NCBI GenBank assembly: GCA_011316305.1
Contig: SAUG01000025.1
Span: 186,001-250,000 of the forward strand
DNA length: 64,000 nucleotides
Direction: 5' to 3'
Origin: Rusavskia elegans
Lineage: Eukaryota; Ascomycota; Lecanoromycetes; Teloschistales; Teloschistaceae
Shown: one piece after another, positions 10,891 to 22,382 of the stretch
Numbering within the stretch: the first letter of the stretch is position 1
Layout of the letters: each line of letters begins with the position of its first letter
Program-made: the position numbers and the translations under genes
The notes under the pieces: model-generated
Told to the model about the DNA's origin: nothing
Database searches by the model: none
Seen by the model: only the letters and a program-made list of their open reading frames with translations

Positions 10891-11544
10891 GTTACTTGCT
10901 GGAATCTACTCGGGATGAGGATGTTGGTCGATGAAGATGGAAGCTGAAGGCGGTCCCGAAGGTCTTGAAGATGGTTTCGGGTAACAAGTAAATGGCACTA
11001 AACTGTTCCTTATGTGCGGAGGGAGATGAAATGAAGCTGTGGATACTAAAGTAATACTACTGGGTACAAAATGAAGCATGCGGGCAGCCACTGCAATACA
11101 TATCGACGCTAAATCCACGGTATGATTCCTATTCGGGGCGCTGAAAGAAGACGGGCTAGCCTGTGGCTCCAACGATCTCAATGGCGACCTGCTCCCCTAT
11201 GCTTCACTGCAGCGACATTTGCATTCATGGACGCTGGGAAGGACCGTGCTGTGCAGGACGAAGCAAAATCACGTCGGACTTGCTCGCTCCGCCAGGTCTC
11301 CACCCACCCTTTCAGCCCCCCCGTTCCCGCCTAGAGTATATGTCACTGCAATGCAATGGCACGGCCCATCCCTCGGAGCATTTGGCACGCGACAAACTGT
11401 CAGACAACCCCACACTAAATCCGTATCGATGTCATACCCTTCCCATCCGCTCCCCACCAATACCGCCATCGTCAGTTGCCTTGTCGTATTCAACAGCCGG
11501 AAACCCATCAGGCTTGCTCGTGAACCGCGGCGGAGGTAGCCCCG
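10891..11544. promoter_or_regulatory. Shared upstream region of rad6 and the thiolase gene
   Basis: 654 bp between two divergent start codons. A 223-codon frame at 11163-11834 covers part of it in another frame and has no domain. An in-frame TGA lies eight codons upstream of the thiolase ATG (11521-11523), which fixes that start. No specific operator was recognised. Confidence 0.5.
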
Positions 11545-12903
11545 ATGTCTGCAATTACGGTCTGCAGGATGACGAGCCAGGCTACTGCTCCACGTCCTCT
11601 ACAGAGAATGGCTCAGGTACGACGGCATCTCAGCGCCACTCCGCCCGTGAAGGGTGCCATTCGGGACGCCTATATCCTAAGTGCCGCTCGTACCCCAACC
11701 GGAAAGGTAAGCACAATTACTTGAGCCTGAATGTTTTCTTTGTGAGGCTCATAGCCCATACAGTTCAATGGCTCGTTCGTTCCCGTCTCGGCACCTCAAC
11801 TCGGCGCCACCGCCATCCACTCAGCCATTGCTAAATCTGGCGTACCAGCGGCAAAAATCACGGACGTCTACATGGGCAATGTCCTACAGGCAGGTGTCGG
11901 ACAGTCACCAGCACGGCAGGCATCGATCCTGGCGGGTCTGTCTCCCACAGTAGACGCCGTCACTGTCAATAAAGTGTGCGCCTCCGGCTTGAAAGCTGTC
12001 GTATTTGCAGCCCAGAACATCCAGCTCGGGCTTGCCGAGGCGCAAGTCGCAGGAGGCATGGAGAACATGAGCACCGTACCTTACTACGTGCCAAGGGCCA
12101 ATCAGCACCCGGCTTTTGGAGCAATCAAGATGGAGGATGGCTTGATCAAAGACGGGCTATGGGACATTTACAATCAGTTCCACATGGGTGTCTGCGCCGA
12201 AGAGACGGCAAAGAAGTATGACATCAGCAGAGTTCAACAAGACGAGTATGCCATCACCAGCTTTCACCGAGCGCAAAAGGCCTGGAAAGAAGGCAAATTC
12301 CTTGAAGAGATCGCTCCTGTCACAATCCAAGGCAAGAAAGGAGAGACGGTTGTCTCGGAAGATGAAGGCTACCAAAATCTGAGAGAGGAAAAGGTGCCGA
12401 CTTTGAAACCTGCTTTTGTCAAGGACGGAGGAACAGTGACAGCGGCCAACTCGTCCACCTTCAATGACGGCGCATCCGCCTTGGTCATTGGCAGTCATGA
12501 GATAGCAGCCGAGGTTGGCGACAGTAGCCGGGTGCTCGCACGGATAGTCTCAACAGCAGATGCTGCAGTAGACCCAGTGGATTTCCCCGTGGCACCGGCC
12601 AAAGCAGTCCCTATCGCACTGGAAAGAGCCGGTATCACCAAGGACCAGGTCGCCATCTGGGAGTTCAACGAAGCTTTTGCCGCGGTGATCAAGGCGAACC
12701 AAAAGATCCTCTCGCTCGATGCATCGAATGTGAATCCACTTGGTGGCGCCATCGCTTTGGGTCATGCTCTCGGCAGCTCAGGCTCTCGGATATTGACAAC
12801 CCTATTGCATCAATTACATCATGGTCAGTACGGTGTGGCAGCAATATGCAATGGTGGTGGAGCAGCGACGGCCATGGTTGTACAACGGATCGAGCGGATC
12901 TAG
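11545..12903 (+). CDS. erg10A: Acetyl-CoA acetyltransferase (thiolase), probably mitochondrial
   Basis: Exons 11545-11706 and 11764-12903 give 433 residues. The first ~35 residues (rich in Arg, Ser, Thr, Ala; no acids) look like a mitochondrial presequence. An in-frame stop just upstream makes this start firm. Then comes [18 protein letters not shown], the thiolase N-terminus. The nucleophile Cys lies in [10 protein letters not shown] (about residue 126). Later come NEAFAA, the catalytic His in [14 protein letters not shown] and the second active Cys in [12 protein letters not shown]. The motif reads GHALG where many thiolases have GHPxG; I recall this as normal for fungal mitochondrial members. 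It catalyses reversible condensation of two acetyl-CoA, serving ketone-body/isoleucine degradation or acetoacetyl-CoA supply. The cytosolic sterol-pathway paralogue would lack the presequence. Confidence 0.9.
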
Positions 12904-13398
12904 GAACTTGTACATTCCTTTCTGTACATACCGAACAATAGACCCTTGTAATCAACCACGAGTTCTCGTGGTCTCGTACCCAGGCTTGCATTCATCGGCG
13001 AGTGGCTGCGCGTCGGCGTATGCGGCAGACTTGGTTGGGAAACTCAAATCCTCGATGCACGCTAATTTCCAGTTCGAGACACAAACGATTGCCGTGATGC
13101 ATCTGGCCATCTGCAGGGCCCATGCTTCACAAGTGGGTTTCACCATAAGTTTACCAATCAACTTTTGTCTCATCCACCCATGTGCATCGAGAACCCTAGC
13201 GTGCGGCACGGTTCGCTCGCTGGGTCCAGCCTGGGTACGAATCATTACGTCCATCTGCAGCCGGCACACGAAGTCTCCGAGTGAGAGCGGGTTGCCACGT
13301 TCTCTAGCAAGGCTGCATGGGGGCTAAAGCATCTTTCGGAACATCGATTCTGTTGAGCCTCCGCTGATGTGGCCTTGGATGATCCAATGTGATCAACC
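12904..13398. other. Intergenic region
   Basis: The 3' side of the thiolase and the promoter side of the membrane protein at 13399. Short frames on both strands have no support. Confidence 0.5.
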
Positions 13399-14521
13399 AT
13401 GGCGGTTTCGTCCCAGATAGAACCGGATCTGAACACCTACGAGACCGGATTTACACCCGGAGCTCGCGGGGATATTGGCCTAACGACCATCTTCACGCCC
13501 CCTTCAACGTGCCTCGACGTTGTAACATATGATGGTACCAGCTTTTGGCAAGGAGGTCTGCTACAGACCGGTGACCAGAATTGCTACCCTCCACGCTTCT
13601 TGGACATCTTCTGGAGCCAGTATACCCCCGGCATATGTCCTCACGGTTGGACGAGCTTGGGAGGCCAAGGGGCCTTCACTCAGAGCGATGGTAACATCGG
13701 TACGAAAGCCTTCTGTTGTCCTTCGGTAAGTGTATTCAGGCGTGTTGCTCTGACAGATCAAAGAGCTAACGGTTTGGAAGGGATTTTACCACTCATCCAC
13801 GAACGCGGGATTCCTCCAGCATGCGTGCGCTAGTGTTTTCGGTTCGCCATTGACCCGTGTGTTCTCAACTTCGACCAGGGGAGAAGGCCCAATCCCTCGG
13901 GATGCAGACTTGATCACAGTCGATCCGAAAGCTGTCGAAAGCAACACAGTCTATGCCGACATCATTGGAATCCACTGGGCAGAGACCAACTCACAGGTCT
14001 TGCGACTCATGTCCGAATCAAGCAGCAGCTCACCGACAGCGGCGTCTACCAACGCCGCTCGAACAGCTCAAGGACCGATACCGATTGCGAGTCCGACAGC
14101 ACCTGCAGCTTCAACTTCTACTCCATCGCCAGGCGGTCTCTCTACGGGTGCAGAGGCTGGGATCGGTATCGGGGCGGCCGTAGGGGCTATAGCGCTGGTG
14201 CTATTCGCATACTTCCTCTGGCGGCGACGTCGAAAAGCCAGTGACGTCGGAGGTGGTGGAGGTGGTAACGAAGCGGCCCCGACCCAGTACCGCGCTGCTC
14301 AGGAGTTGGATTCGGAGCAAGCGAAAAGTAATCCCCAAGCGCCAGCTGAATTGCCCTCGAATGGAGTACCCTCGCAGAAAGCTCCTGAGCTTCCGGCCAA
14401 CGAAGTGATGTCTGAGCTTAGTTCGGATCCCGCAACCAATGGGAATACCGGGTGGTCGACGACGACGGGCACGATGTCTTCGAGAAACCCGAGTCAAAAG
14501 CAAACTTCCAGCTACTTGTGA
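13399..14521 (+). CDS. Single-pass membrane protein with cysteine-containing ectodomain
   Basis: Exons 13399-13725 and 13781-14521, with a GTAAGT donor and GCTAAC branch, give 355 residues. The N-terminal half has conserved-looking cysteines (STCLDV, NCYPP, GICPHGW, AFCCPS, HACAS) in a pattern common to Pezizomycotina surface proteins ending in CCPSGF. A Ser/Thr/Ala/Pro-rich stalk follows. Then comes one hydrophobic helix (GIGIGAAVGAIALVLFAYFLW) immediately followed by RRRRK, so the C-terminal ~110 residues are probably cytosolic. They are Pro/Ser/Asn-rich and look disordered. There is no obvious cleavable signal peptide, so the Cys domain may be exported by the internal helix. The broken gene at 22383-23145 has a similar stalk-plus-helix plan. 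Function is unknown; a wall-sensing or surface role is only a guess. Its 3' end lies 239 bp from the hAT insertion. Confidence 0.75.
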
Positions 14522-14759
14522 GATGTATAGCACGAAGAACGAGCCAACGAAAGCAGCATTCGGGTAAATAGGAGTCCTTCGTTTCTATGAAGACGGCGTA
14601 AAAATGAGTCGGACACGCCCACATGTTTTTTAATAATCGACTGGCTGCTTAGCGCCAAATCTTGTTAATCTCAATAGGCCCACTCCCCTTCTTGTAGGCT
14701 CGGCGCATATCGCCTAATTCCCCAGCCTGGAACAGGGCCCCCAGGTCCTAGCAAGCCCG

Positions 14760-14767
14760 TTCCCACC
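14760..14767. repeat. Target-site duplication, left copy (hAT)
   Basis: TTCCCACC sits directly before the left inverted repeat. The identical 8-mer follows the right end at 18040-18047. Eight bases is the duplication length made by hAT transposases. Confidence 0.9.
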
Positions 14768-14790
14768 CAGTGCTCGCAACAGCCCAGCCC
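14768..14790 (+). repeat. Left terminal inverted repeat of the hAT element
   Basis: 23 bp, exact reverse complement of 18017-18039. It begins CAGTG, a common hAT end. Confidence 0.92.
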
Positions 14791-15157
14791 GCCCAGCCTT
14801 GACGCTAAGGCTAGGGCGGTGCTGCGGGGTAATATGATTAGGCGGAGGGCTGTACTAGCCCCTAATTAGGCAGGGCCGAGGCTAGGGCTAGGCTGCGTTT
14901 TATAGGGGTCTTAGTATTATAGGGGGAAGGTATCTATTTAACGATATATATAGATTTTAGTATAGGATTTATATAAATCGATATATCTCGATCTATATAA
15001 CGTTTAAATCTTTTTTATTATATATTTCAACGAATTAGACCTGCTTTTTTAATAATCGGAACTCGCTAGCGAGAATTATAGAATATTTTTATAATATTCC
15101 GCTATTTATATCTCTAATTAATTAGCGTTTTCTATTTCTAAAACCTTCGGGAAATAC

Positions 15158-15273
15158 TAGTTTTTTAAATATTCGCTAGTTTTAATAATCTTTTCGGATA
15201 GATAATTACGTTCGCTAGTAATTAATCGAGTATAGCTAGAAAAAATACATTTATATTCGACTAATATCGCTAG
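15158..15273 (-). pseudogene. Decayed hAT transposase C-terminal dimerisation domain
   Basis: Read leftward from 15273 the frame gives LAILVEYKCIFSS, then LITSERNYLSEKII and SEYLKN, then a TAG stop. This tracks the hAT C-terminal motif (hydrophobic-A-I-P-x-S-x-x-C/E-R-x-F-S-S ... R-x-x-L-x-x-x-x-I-x-A-x-x-x-L-x-x-W). Substitutions such as P to L, R to C and W to stop are those expected from C-to-T or G-to-A change. The upstream part of the transposase is too mutated to follow by eye. Confidence 0.6.
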
Positions 15274-18016
15274 AATTATAAAAATATTCTATACTATTCT
15301 TTTAATTCGGCTAAATAAATAATTATTCTATTATTTAAATAATAGATAAAGTAGATATTTATTATTAGAAACTTTTAGTAATAATATATATTTATACTAG
15401 AAATTTTGGAAATTTTACTATAGTAATTTTAGAAAATTATTATTAAATTCGAATACCGCTATTTTCTATCGAGCAGTTATCGATACTATAGATCTCGGAG
15501 ATAAAAGAAAAAAAGAAAATAAAAAAATTAAAAAAATTATAGATTAATTAATAGAGTTAATATAGAAATTATACTAAAGTTTATTAATATAAAATTCGGT
15601 AACGTTTTTATATTCCGACCGGTATATATTAAACCAGTTCTATTTTTTATAGAATTTATTACTATTACTATAGTATAGATAAAATTTTCGAAAAGGAAAT
15701 TTTAATATTTTATTAATGATTCCAAATAAATAATTAATAAATAAACTAATTTATTATAATATACGTTAGATTAATTCTATATAAATATATTAGTATAGTA
15801 TTCGTTTATCTTTTTTTTAATATATTTAATAAGTTTATATATAAAAAGTAATATCTTTTATATAATATTATACGATTCAATTTTCCCGCGGCTCTATAAT
15901 TTTATTATAATAATTTTCAATAGCTTTAAAATAGAATAGATTTCGGTAAATAATATTTAATCGGATATATTAAACGCATCTTTTTTAATAATATCTTTAT
16001 AATATAATCTATATTTAAAGATATTAATTCGATAATAGAATAGTATTACTCGTTCGATTATATTATCGGCGGAATTTTATCGAATAGTATTATTTTAAAT
16101 TACTATAAAGTAGTCTAGATTTTAGATATAGAATTTTCTATCGCTATCTATTTTAAAGAATCCTTTATAATATTACGCCGAGTATCTAATAAATTTTATC
16201 GTATTATAAAATTTATTAATTAGATTTTTTTTTTCTATTTATTTAATATTATATTTTCGTAATCTCGGATTTAATAAATAAACAGTTCTATAATAAATAT
16301 TCTAGATAAATTATTAAAAAGAAAAATATAGATAGTAAAATTAATAATATAATCGATATAACGAAGCCGTCGATATCGTTTTTATAGATAAGATATAATA
16401 TTATAAAAAGACGCTTCTATATAAATATTATTCGATAATATATTATTAAAAATAAAATAGCCGAACCGTTTATAAATATCGTATATTTTAATAACTTTTT
16501 TAATAATTACTATAATATTTTCGCCGGAATATTTATCTATAACTCGTTTAAACGCGATTATAATAGTTTTTAATCTTTTTTTTTCGTCGATAAAGTACGT
16601 AATAATAGTAACGAGAGCTAGACTATTATCGAACGATTAAAAATTAAAAAATAGATAGATATTATTCTTTAATTAGTTTATTAGAATCTTTACTTCCTTT
16701 TTCTTTTTTTTAAAAGTTTCTATTATTTATTTTTTAATAATATTACCGGATTTAGATATCTAATCGTTCGTAAATCTTTTATTAAATTATTAAAGGAATA
16801 GCCGAAAATAGAAATTTTCGATAATATTAAACGCGATATATATTATAATAATCTATCGAATTAATCGATATTAAAGCTATTTAAACCGAAATTTAGATAG
16901 AATCGGTAGAAAAGGTTTACTAGAATTGTTATCGAGAAAAAAGCCTATAATTAAATAAATAGACTTTAAAAATTTCGATTTTGCCGGCTATTTAATATCT
17001 TCTTTTAGATAGTAAAATTCTAGATATTTTTAGAATTTTTCCGTTAATTAGCCTATTTTATAGACGTAATACTTTTTATTATTTTTTTTAAAATCTAATA
17101 TATATTAGCTGATAGTAGATAGATAAAAATAGAAATCTATAGAATTAGTAATACTAATATCTAGTTTTCTAATCTTTATTAATAATAGAGAAACTATAAT
17201 TTTAATAATTATCTATCCGTTAATATTTCTATAGTATATAAACTAAATCGACGATTAATTTAATATTATCGATTATATATTATATATAGATAATTATTTC
17301 TAGTAAAAATAGATATTTATTATTATATCTATTATATAAATTCTATTTCGGAATAATTATATTTAATAAAATTAATTTACGAAAGATATATATATCTAGT
17401 AATTAACTATTAGAAAATAAATCTATAACGTTAAAATAGTAAAAATTAGAATAGATAATAAAGTAGATAGTAAAAAATTAAAATAATAAAAATCAGATAT
17501 TATTTAATTATTGAAAATTTCTATTCTACTAATTAGATTATCCGAATCCGAAAATAAACCGAGATATTAAATCTAATTAGAGAATTTCTTTCGGTATTAA
17601 AGTCTATAATTAATAGAAAAATAGTAATTTTAAATAAAGTAATTTCTTTTCTAGTAATTTTTAGTAGTAAGATATTTTCTATAAATCGAAGTAAATAACG
17701 TTAAAGAAATACTGCTAATTTAAATCAGGTCCTATTTAATAGATTTTTTTTATAGCTAATAGTATAGATAAAGCCGTATAAAATATAAAAATTTAAACTT
17801 TATATTTTATATATTAGATATAGAGTATTTAATCGAAAAAAATAGTCAAAAAAAAGAAATCTCGATAAATACTACTAAAAAAAAGGGGTTTAAATAATTA
17901 GAAGGCTGCAGCCTTAGTCAACCCCTGGCGCTACGGGGCTAGGGGCTGGGCTAGCCCTCTGATTGGCTGGGCTAAGGGCTAGGCGGGCTGAGGGCTGGGC
18001 TAAGGGCTGCAGCCCT

Positions 18017-18039
18017 GGGCTGGGCTGTTGCGAGCACTG
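18017..18039 (-). repeat. Right terminal inverted repeat of the hAT element
   Basis: 23 bp ending GCGAGCACTG, the exact reverse complement of the left end at 14768-14790. Confidence 0.92.
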
Positions 18040-18047
18040 TTCCCACC
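18040..18047. repeat. Target-site duplication, right copy (hAT)
   Basis: TTCCCACC, identical to 14760-14767. Confidence 0.9.
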
Positions 18048-18541
18048 AACCATCAAGCCATCGAGCACAGGAGGTTGGCGAGTGGTTTCCGACATATGCA
18101 TCTAGTATGCGACTATGCGTATACTCCTCCGGCTTTGTGTACTCTGGTGTCCGCTAATTTAGTCAATCGAATGAGCAGCAGGCCATGATATGCCAGACGA
18201 ATGCTGCAAGAATGTACAAGAGGTTGGACACCTCAAAAGAGCCCAAGTACTTGATACTCCGTCCGTATTATTGGTTGATAGGCCCACACGCCACTAGAAC
18301 GGCTTTGATCTGACGTGGAATCGATGCCATGGCGTTGGGCGGTCAACCTGCGCGTAATCCCTGCAATCAATATGTGTAGATCGCCTCGCCTTGACCTCAT
18401 CACTCACTCTAATCCAACTGCGAGTCAGAAGCTTTTTCACGTCGGCGCAACCAGGTTCTCCACCCCGCATGGCATCGCTCCAGTAGAGATCAGCAAGTTG
18501 CTCGCTTGAGTGAAGCGTTGTCTTCGTTCGCATTGCCCATC
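18048..18541. promoter_or_regulatory. Region between hAT element and kinesin start
   Basis: 494 bp of normal composition upstream of kinA. It shows no TpA bias, so RIP has not visibly leaked out of the element on this side. No gene is visible. Confidence 0.5.
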
Positions 18542-21500
18542 ATGGCGTAAGTCACCTCTGGGGGGAATTGCCTGCGGCGGGAAGCTTGTCTAATATGGTT
18601 GTCACTCAGGAGCAATAATGCCGCGTCGGGGAATACTATCAAGGGTCAGTCATGTCCTACCTGTCGACCACATACTTGTCACCCGTTTTGACTGAAACGG
18701 CAATAGTTGTCGCTCGATTTCGCCCTCCAAACAAAGCAGAGATAGCAAGTGGAGGGGAGACTATTGTCGATTTTGAGACCGAGGACACTTGCTCAATCAA
18801 TGTAGGTCCATTATGCAAGATTCGCTACTCCAGATAACCCCATCGCTCCCTTGAGATGCTTTGCATTCCGAAGAGGCGAAGCCGAGTCTGATATCCATCC
18901 TAGTCGAGAGAAGCTGCCGGTGCATTCACCTTCGACCGTGTATTCGATACCCAATCGCGCCAGACCGATGTATTCGACTTTTCCATCCGGTCTACCGTCG
19001 ACGACATCCTTAATGGCTACAACGGCACTGTCTTTGCCTACGGACAGACAGGGGCGGGCAAATCTTACACCATGATGGGCGCTGATATCGACGACGAGGA
19101 GCAAAGGGGTATCATCCCTCGGATAGTAGAGCAAATGTTCGCAAGCATCCTACGAAGTCCTGGCAACATTGAGTACACCGTCCGCGTCAGCTATATGGAA
19201 ATATATATGGAAAAGATTCGAGATCTACTGGTACCTCAGAACGACAACTTACCCGTGCACGAGGAGAAGAGCAGAGGTGTCTATGTCAAAGGGCTTCTGG
19301 AAATCTACGTTTCAAGTGTACAGGAGGTTTACGAGGTCATGAGACGCGGAGGTCTGGCCAGGGCAACCGCTGCAACAAACATGAATCAGGAGTCGTCCAG
19401 GTCGCATTCTATCTTCGTCATCACCATCACCCAAAAGAACGTCGAGACTGGCTCAGCAAAGAGCGGGCAGCTCTTCCTTGTAGATCTTGCTGGTAGTGAA
19501 AAGGTTGGGAAGACAGGTGCCAGCGGACAGACGCTCGAAGAAGCGAAGAAGATCAATAAGAGCTTGAGCGCACTCGGCATGGTCATTAACTCTTTGACGG
19601 ACGGCAAATCAACACATATCCCATACCGAGATTCAAAGTTGACCCGGATACTGCAGGAATCCTTGGGTGGTAATTCAAGAACAACCCTCATCATCAATTG
19701 CTCCCCAAGCAGCTACAACGACGCAGAAACCCTCAGCACTCTCAGATTTGGTGTGAGGGCAAAGGCCATCAAGAACAAAGCCAAGATCAATGTTGAGCTA
19801 AGTCCGCTGGAGTTGAAAACCCTACTCAAGAAAGCGCAGAGTCAAGTGACAACGTATGAGAACTATGTGGTCAACCTCGAAGGGGAAGTCCAGCTTTGGC
19901 GGGGCGGCGAGACAGTGCCGAAGGAGAAATGGGCCGCACCTTTGGCTGGCGATGCGGTTACTGGAATGAAATCCGAATCAAGAGCGCCGCGCCCTTCTAC
20001 TCCATCTAGATTACCGACAGACTGTGCAAGGTCAGAGACACCCAGCCGTTCAGAATCAAGGGTCGGTGACCGGTCCAGTACACCCAGCCTTGTCTTCGAA
20101 AAAGACGAGAGGGAGGAGTTCCTGCGCAGAGAAAATGAGTTCCAGGACCAATTGGCAGAGAAAGAGACTCAGCTCTCTGCAGCCGAAAAGGGGTGGCGAG
20201 AAGCCAAAGTAGAACTTCAAATGCTGAAGGACAGTACGACTCGATCCAGTAAGGATAACGAAAGGCTTGGCTCCGAAGTCAATGAGTTGAAGATGCAACT
20301 CGAGCGGGTGTATTTCGAAGGCAAAGAGGCTTCGATTACTATGGACGGTCTCAAAGAGGCCAACTCAGAGCTTACAGCAGAACTGGACGAGGTCAAACAG
20401 CAGCTGTTGGATGTCCGGCTAAGCGCGAAAGAAACGAATGCAGCAACAGACGAGAAGGAGCGCAAGAAGGCAGAACGAATGGCCCAGATGATGTCTAGTT
20501 TTGATACTGCAACAGAGGGGATCTCGGAAAATGAGCAGAAGCTTCGGTATTGTGTGGAGCAAATCGACCACTTGTACAATGCTAGCGTTGCTGGCGAACC
20601 TTTTGCGCCCGAAGATCTTGAAGATCTAAGAACGCGACTTTCGGAGGCGCAAGTCTCTATTCGGCACGCTGAGATGAGTTCACGGCAAGGTACAGAGCCC
20701 AGTAATGGTCGGACACGAAGACGAGATACGCTCGAGGATCGCCTACTCCAGGTCGAAAGACAATATGAAGAGCTTCTCGAGCGAAATTTGGGCGAAGCAG
20801 ATATTGAGGAAGTCAAGGATCGCCTTGCTGCAACGTACGCTGGAAGTCGAGAGACGCAGGTTGAGGTCGTCAAGGAGATGCGTGGTGAGCTTGACCGTAA
20901 GGATGAAGAAAACAAACGCCTACGAACTGGTCTGGATGGGTTCCGTCGGCAGTCAAAGACACATGCTCCTAATGGCACCTCTTCACCACAACTCAAGACG
21001 GTACAACAGCAGATAGCTGACTTTGACGTGATGAAGAAATCTTTGATGCGAGATCTCCAGAACCGGTGCGAGCGAGTAGTAGAGCTGGAAATCTCGCTTG
21101 ATGAGACTCGAGAGCAGTACAACAATGTCCTCAGATTATCCAACAACCGTGCCCAGCAGAAGAAAATGGCCTTTCTTGAGCGCAACTTGGAACAATTGAC
21201 TCTTGTCCAGCGGCAGCTCGTTGAACAGAACGGCAGCCTCAAGAAAGAAGTCGCCATCGCCGAAAGAAAACTGCTAGCGAGAAACGAGCGTATAATGAGT
21301 CTCGAGGCATTACTGCAAGATAGTCAGGAGAAACTCACCGCAGCGAATCATCGGTTAGTTCCCCCTTTCCCCCTCTGCGGATGAAGAATCAGCCGGCTGG
21401 TCATTCATACTATTGGACACAATGCTCACACGTCCCATAGATTCGAAGCCCAACTCGCACAGGTCAAAGACCGCTTGGAGATGGCCAAACAAAGCTCAAT

Positions 21501-21720
21501 AAAAGGTGCCTCGTCTCCTTCTCAAGGCGGATCCGGCTTCAGCTTCGGCGGCGCGGGATCACGGATCGCGAAACCTCTGCGCGGCGGAGGGCCACTCGAC
21601 CAAGGGGGTGGTGGGCCGAACTTACGCTTCATCAGTTCGCTGCAGAGTCAGGAGACGAATGGCGGCAGCCCGTCGTCGAGCGGGAAGAGAAGTAGTTGGT
21701 TCTTTAAGAATAGTGGATGA
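18542..21720 (+). CDS. kinA: Kinesin-1 heavy chain
   Basis: Five exons: 18542-18546, 18610-18644, 18707-18801, 18904-21353 and 21441-21720, giving 954 residues. The first two exons are only 5 and 35 nt. Joined, they give MASNNAASGNTIKVVARFRP, the kinesin-1 start. Motor motifs are all present: P-loop GQTGAGKS (about residues 92-99), switch I NMNQESSRSHSIF, switch II VDLAGSEKVGKTGA, and the STHIPYRDSKLTR segment. The neck and a long coiled coil (Glu/Lys/Leu-rich, roughly residues 430-880) follow. The tail ends with Gly/Ser-rich sequence and GKRSSWFFKNSG. The motor is plus-end directed and, in hyphae, carries vesicles and dynein toward the tip. Fungal kinesin-1 works without light chains. Length is near the usual ~930. 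Confidence 0.95.
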
Positions 21721-22382
21721 TGGGAATTTATACCTGAAGATAGCTGCTCGGGCATGGATTATCTATCTAGGAGGTAGGTATTGGATCTTCGGGATAGGTT
21801 TCATGGATTTGTGAAAGAAGGATGAGATGAGATGGGATGAGATTTTGCATTTGCATTTTCGTTCGAGATGCATTATACCCCCCCCTGCACTGGATGGAGG
21901 TCGGTCGGTGGCGTTTTGGGGGGCGCGACGATGGGTGGTGATGGATGGGTACCGTAGATTTGATTGATACTTGTTTGCCATGATCACTTACTTGGATGTG
22001 GGAATATTACATTTTTCTTGATTTGAATTTGAATTTGCGGATAGCAGCATCTATGGACTGTATTATCCACCACCTACCTACCTCCCTGAAACATTTCCAT
22101 ATTCAAACCTCCGTCAGTTCTTCCATATGACTTGCTTCGTCAACGGGATTTTCTCTCCAATTCTCACCAGCGTGAATGAATACTCAAAGCGTTGTTTGGC
22201 GTTGTCATGTCTTTGGTCTACATCGCCGAAGGATTCGAGGACACAGCCTGACAGCCTGCCTGCCAAGGTGGTGCGAAATTGTTATCTTTTCTTCCCCATG
22301 TCTTTCTTCCACTCGTACTGCCATCTTCACCCTCTGCGGACTTTTGAATTTTCTAGCCCTTGATACCCGGCAACAATTCGCC
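21721..22382. other. Intergenic region
   Basis: 662 bp between kinA and a broken membrane-protein gene. It contains pyrimidine-rich tracts but no supported gene. Confidence 0.5.

Larger units (their letters stand above)
14768..18039. mobile_element. Complete hAT-type DNA transposon, RIP-inactivated
   Basis: A 3,272-bp element bounded by 23-bp perfect terminal inverted repeats starting CAGTGCTCGCAACAG and flanked by an 8-bp duplication (TTCCCACC). About 120-150 bp at each end are GC-rich, with GGGCT/CTAGGG-like subterminal repeats. Between roughly 14,890 and 17,890 the DNA is extremely AT-rich, dominated by TpA with very few CpA/TpG by eye, while CpG survives. That is the signature of repeat-induced point mutation. 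No reading frame above 60 codons exists inside. On the minus strand near the left end a decayed hAT dimerisation domain can still be read (see 15158-15273), so the transposase ran right to left. The clean duplication says the element inserted once here and has not been rearranged since. Confidence 0.9.

Noticed and set aside
11163..11834. 223-codon plus frame upstream of and overlapping the thiolase
   Set aside because: It is out of frame with the thiolase exon 1, no domain is seen, and it ends inside thiolase exon 2.
14890..17890. AT-rich block as a centromere or mitochondrial insertion
   Set aside because: It is bounded exactly by hAT inverted repeats and a target duplication and carries a decayed transposase motif.
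20217..21257. 346-codon minus frame inside kinA
   Set aside because: Ser/Arg-rich shadow of the coiled-coil codons of kinesin-1. No family signal.
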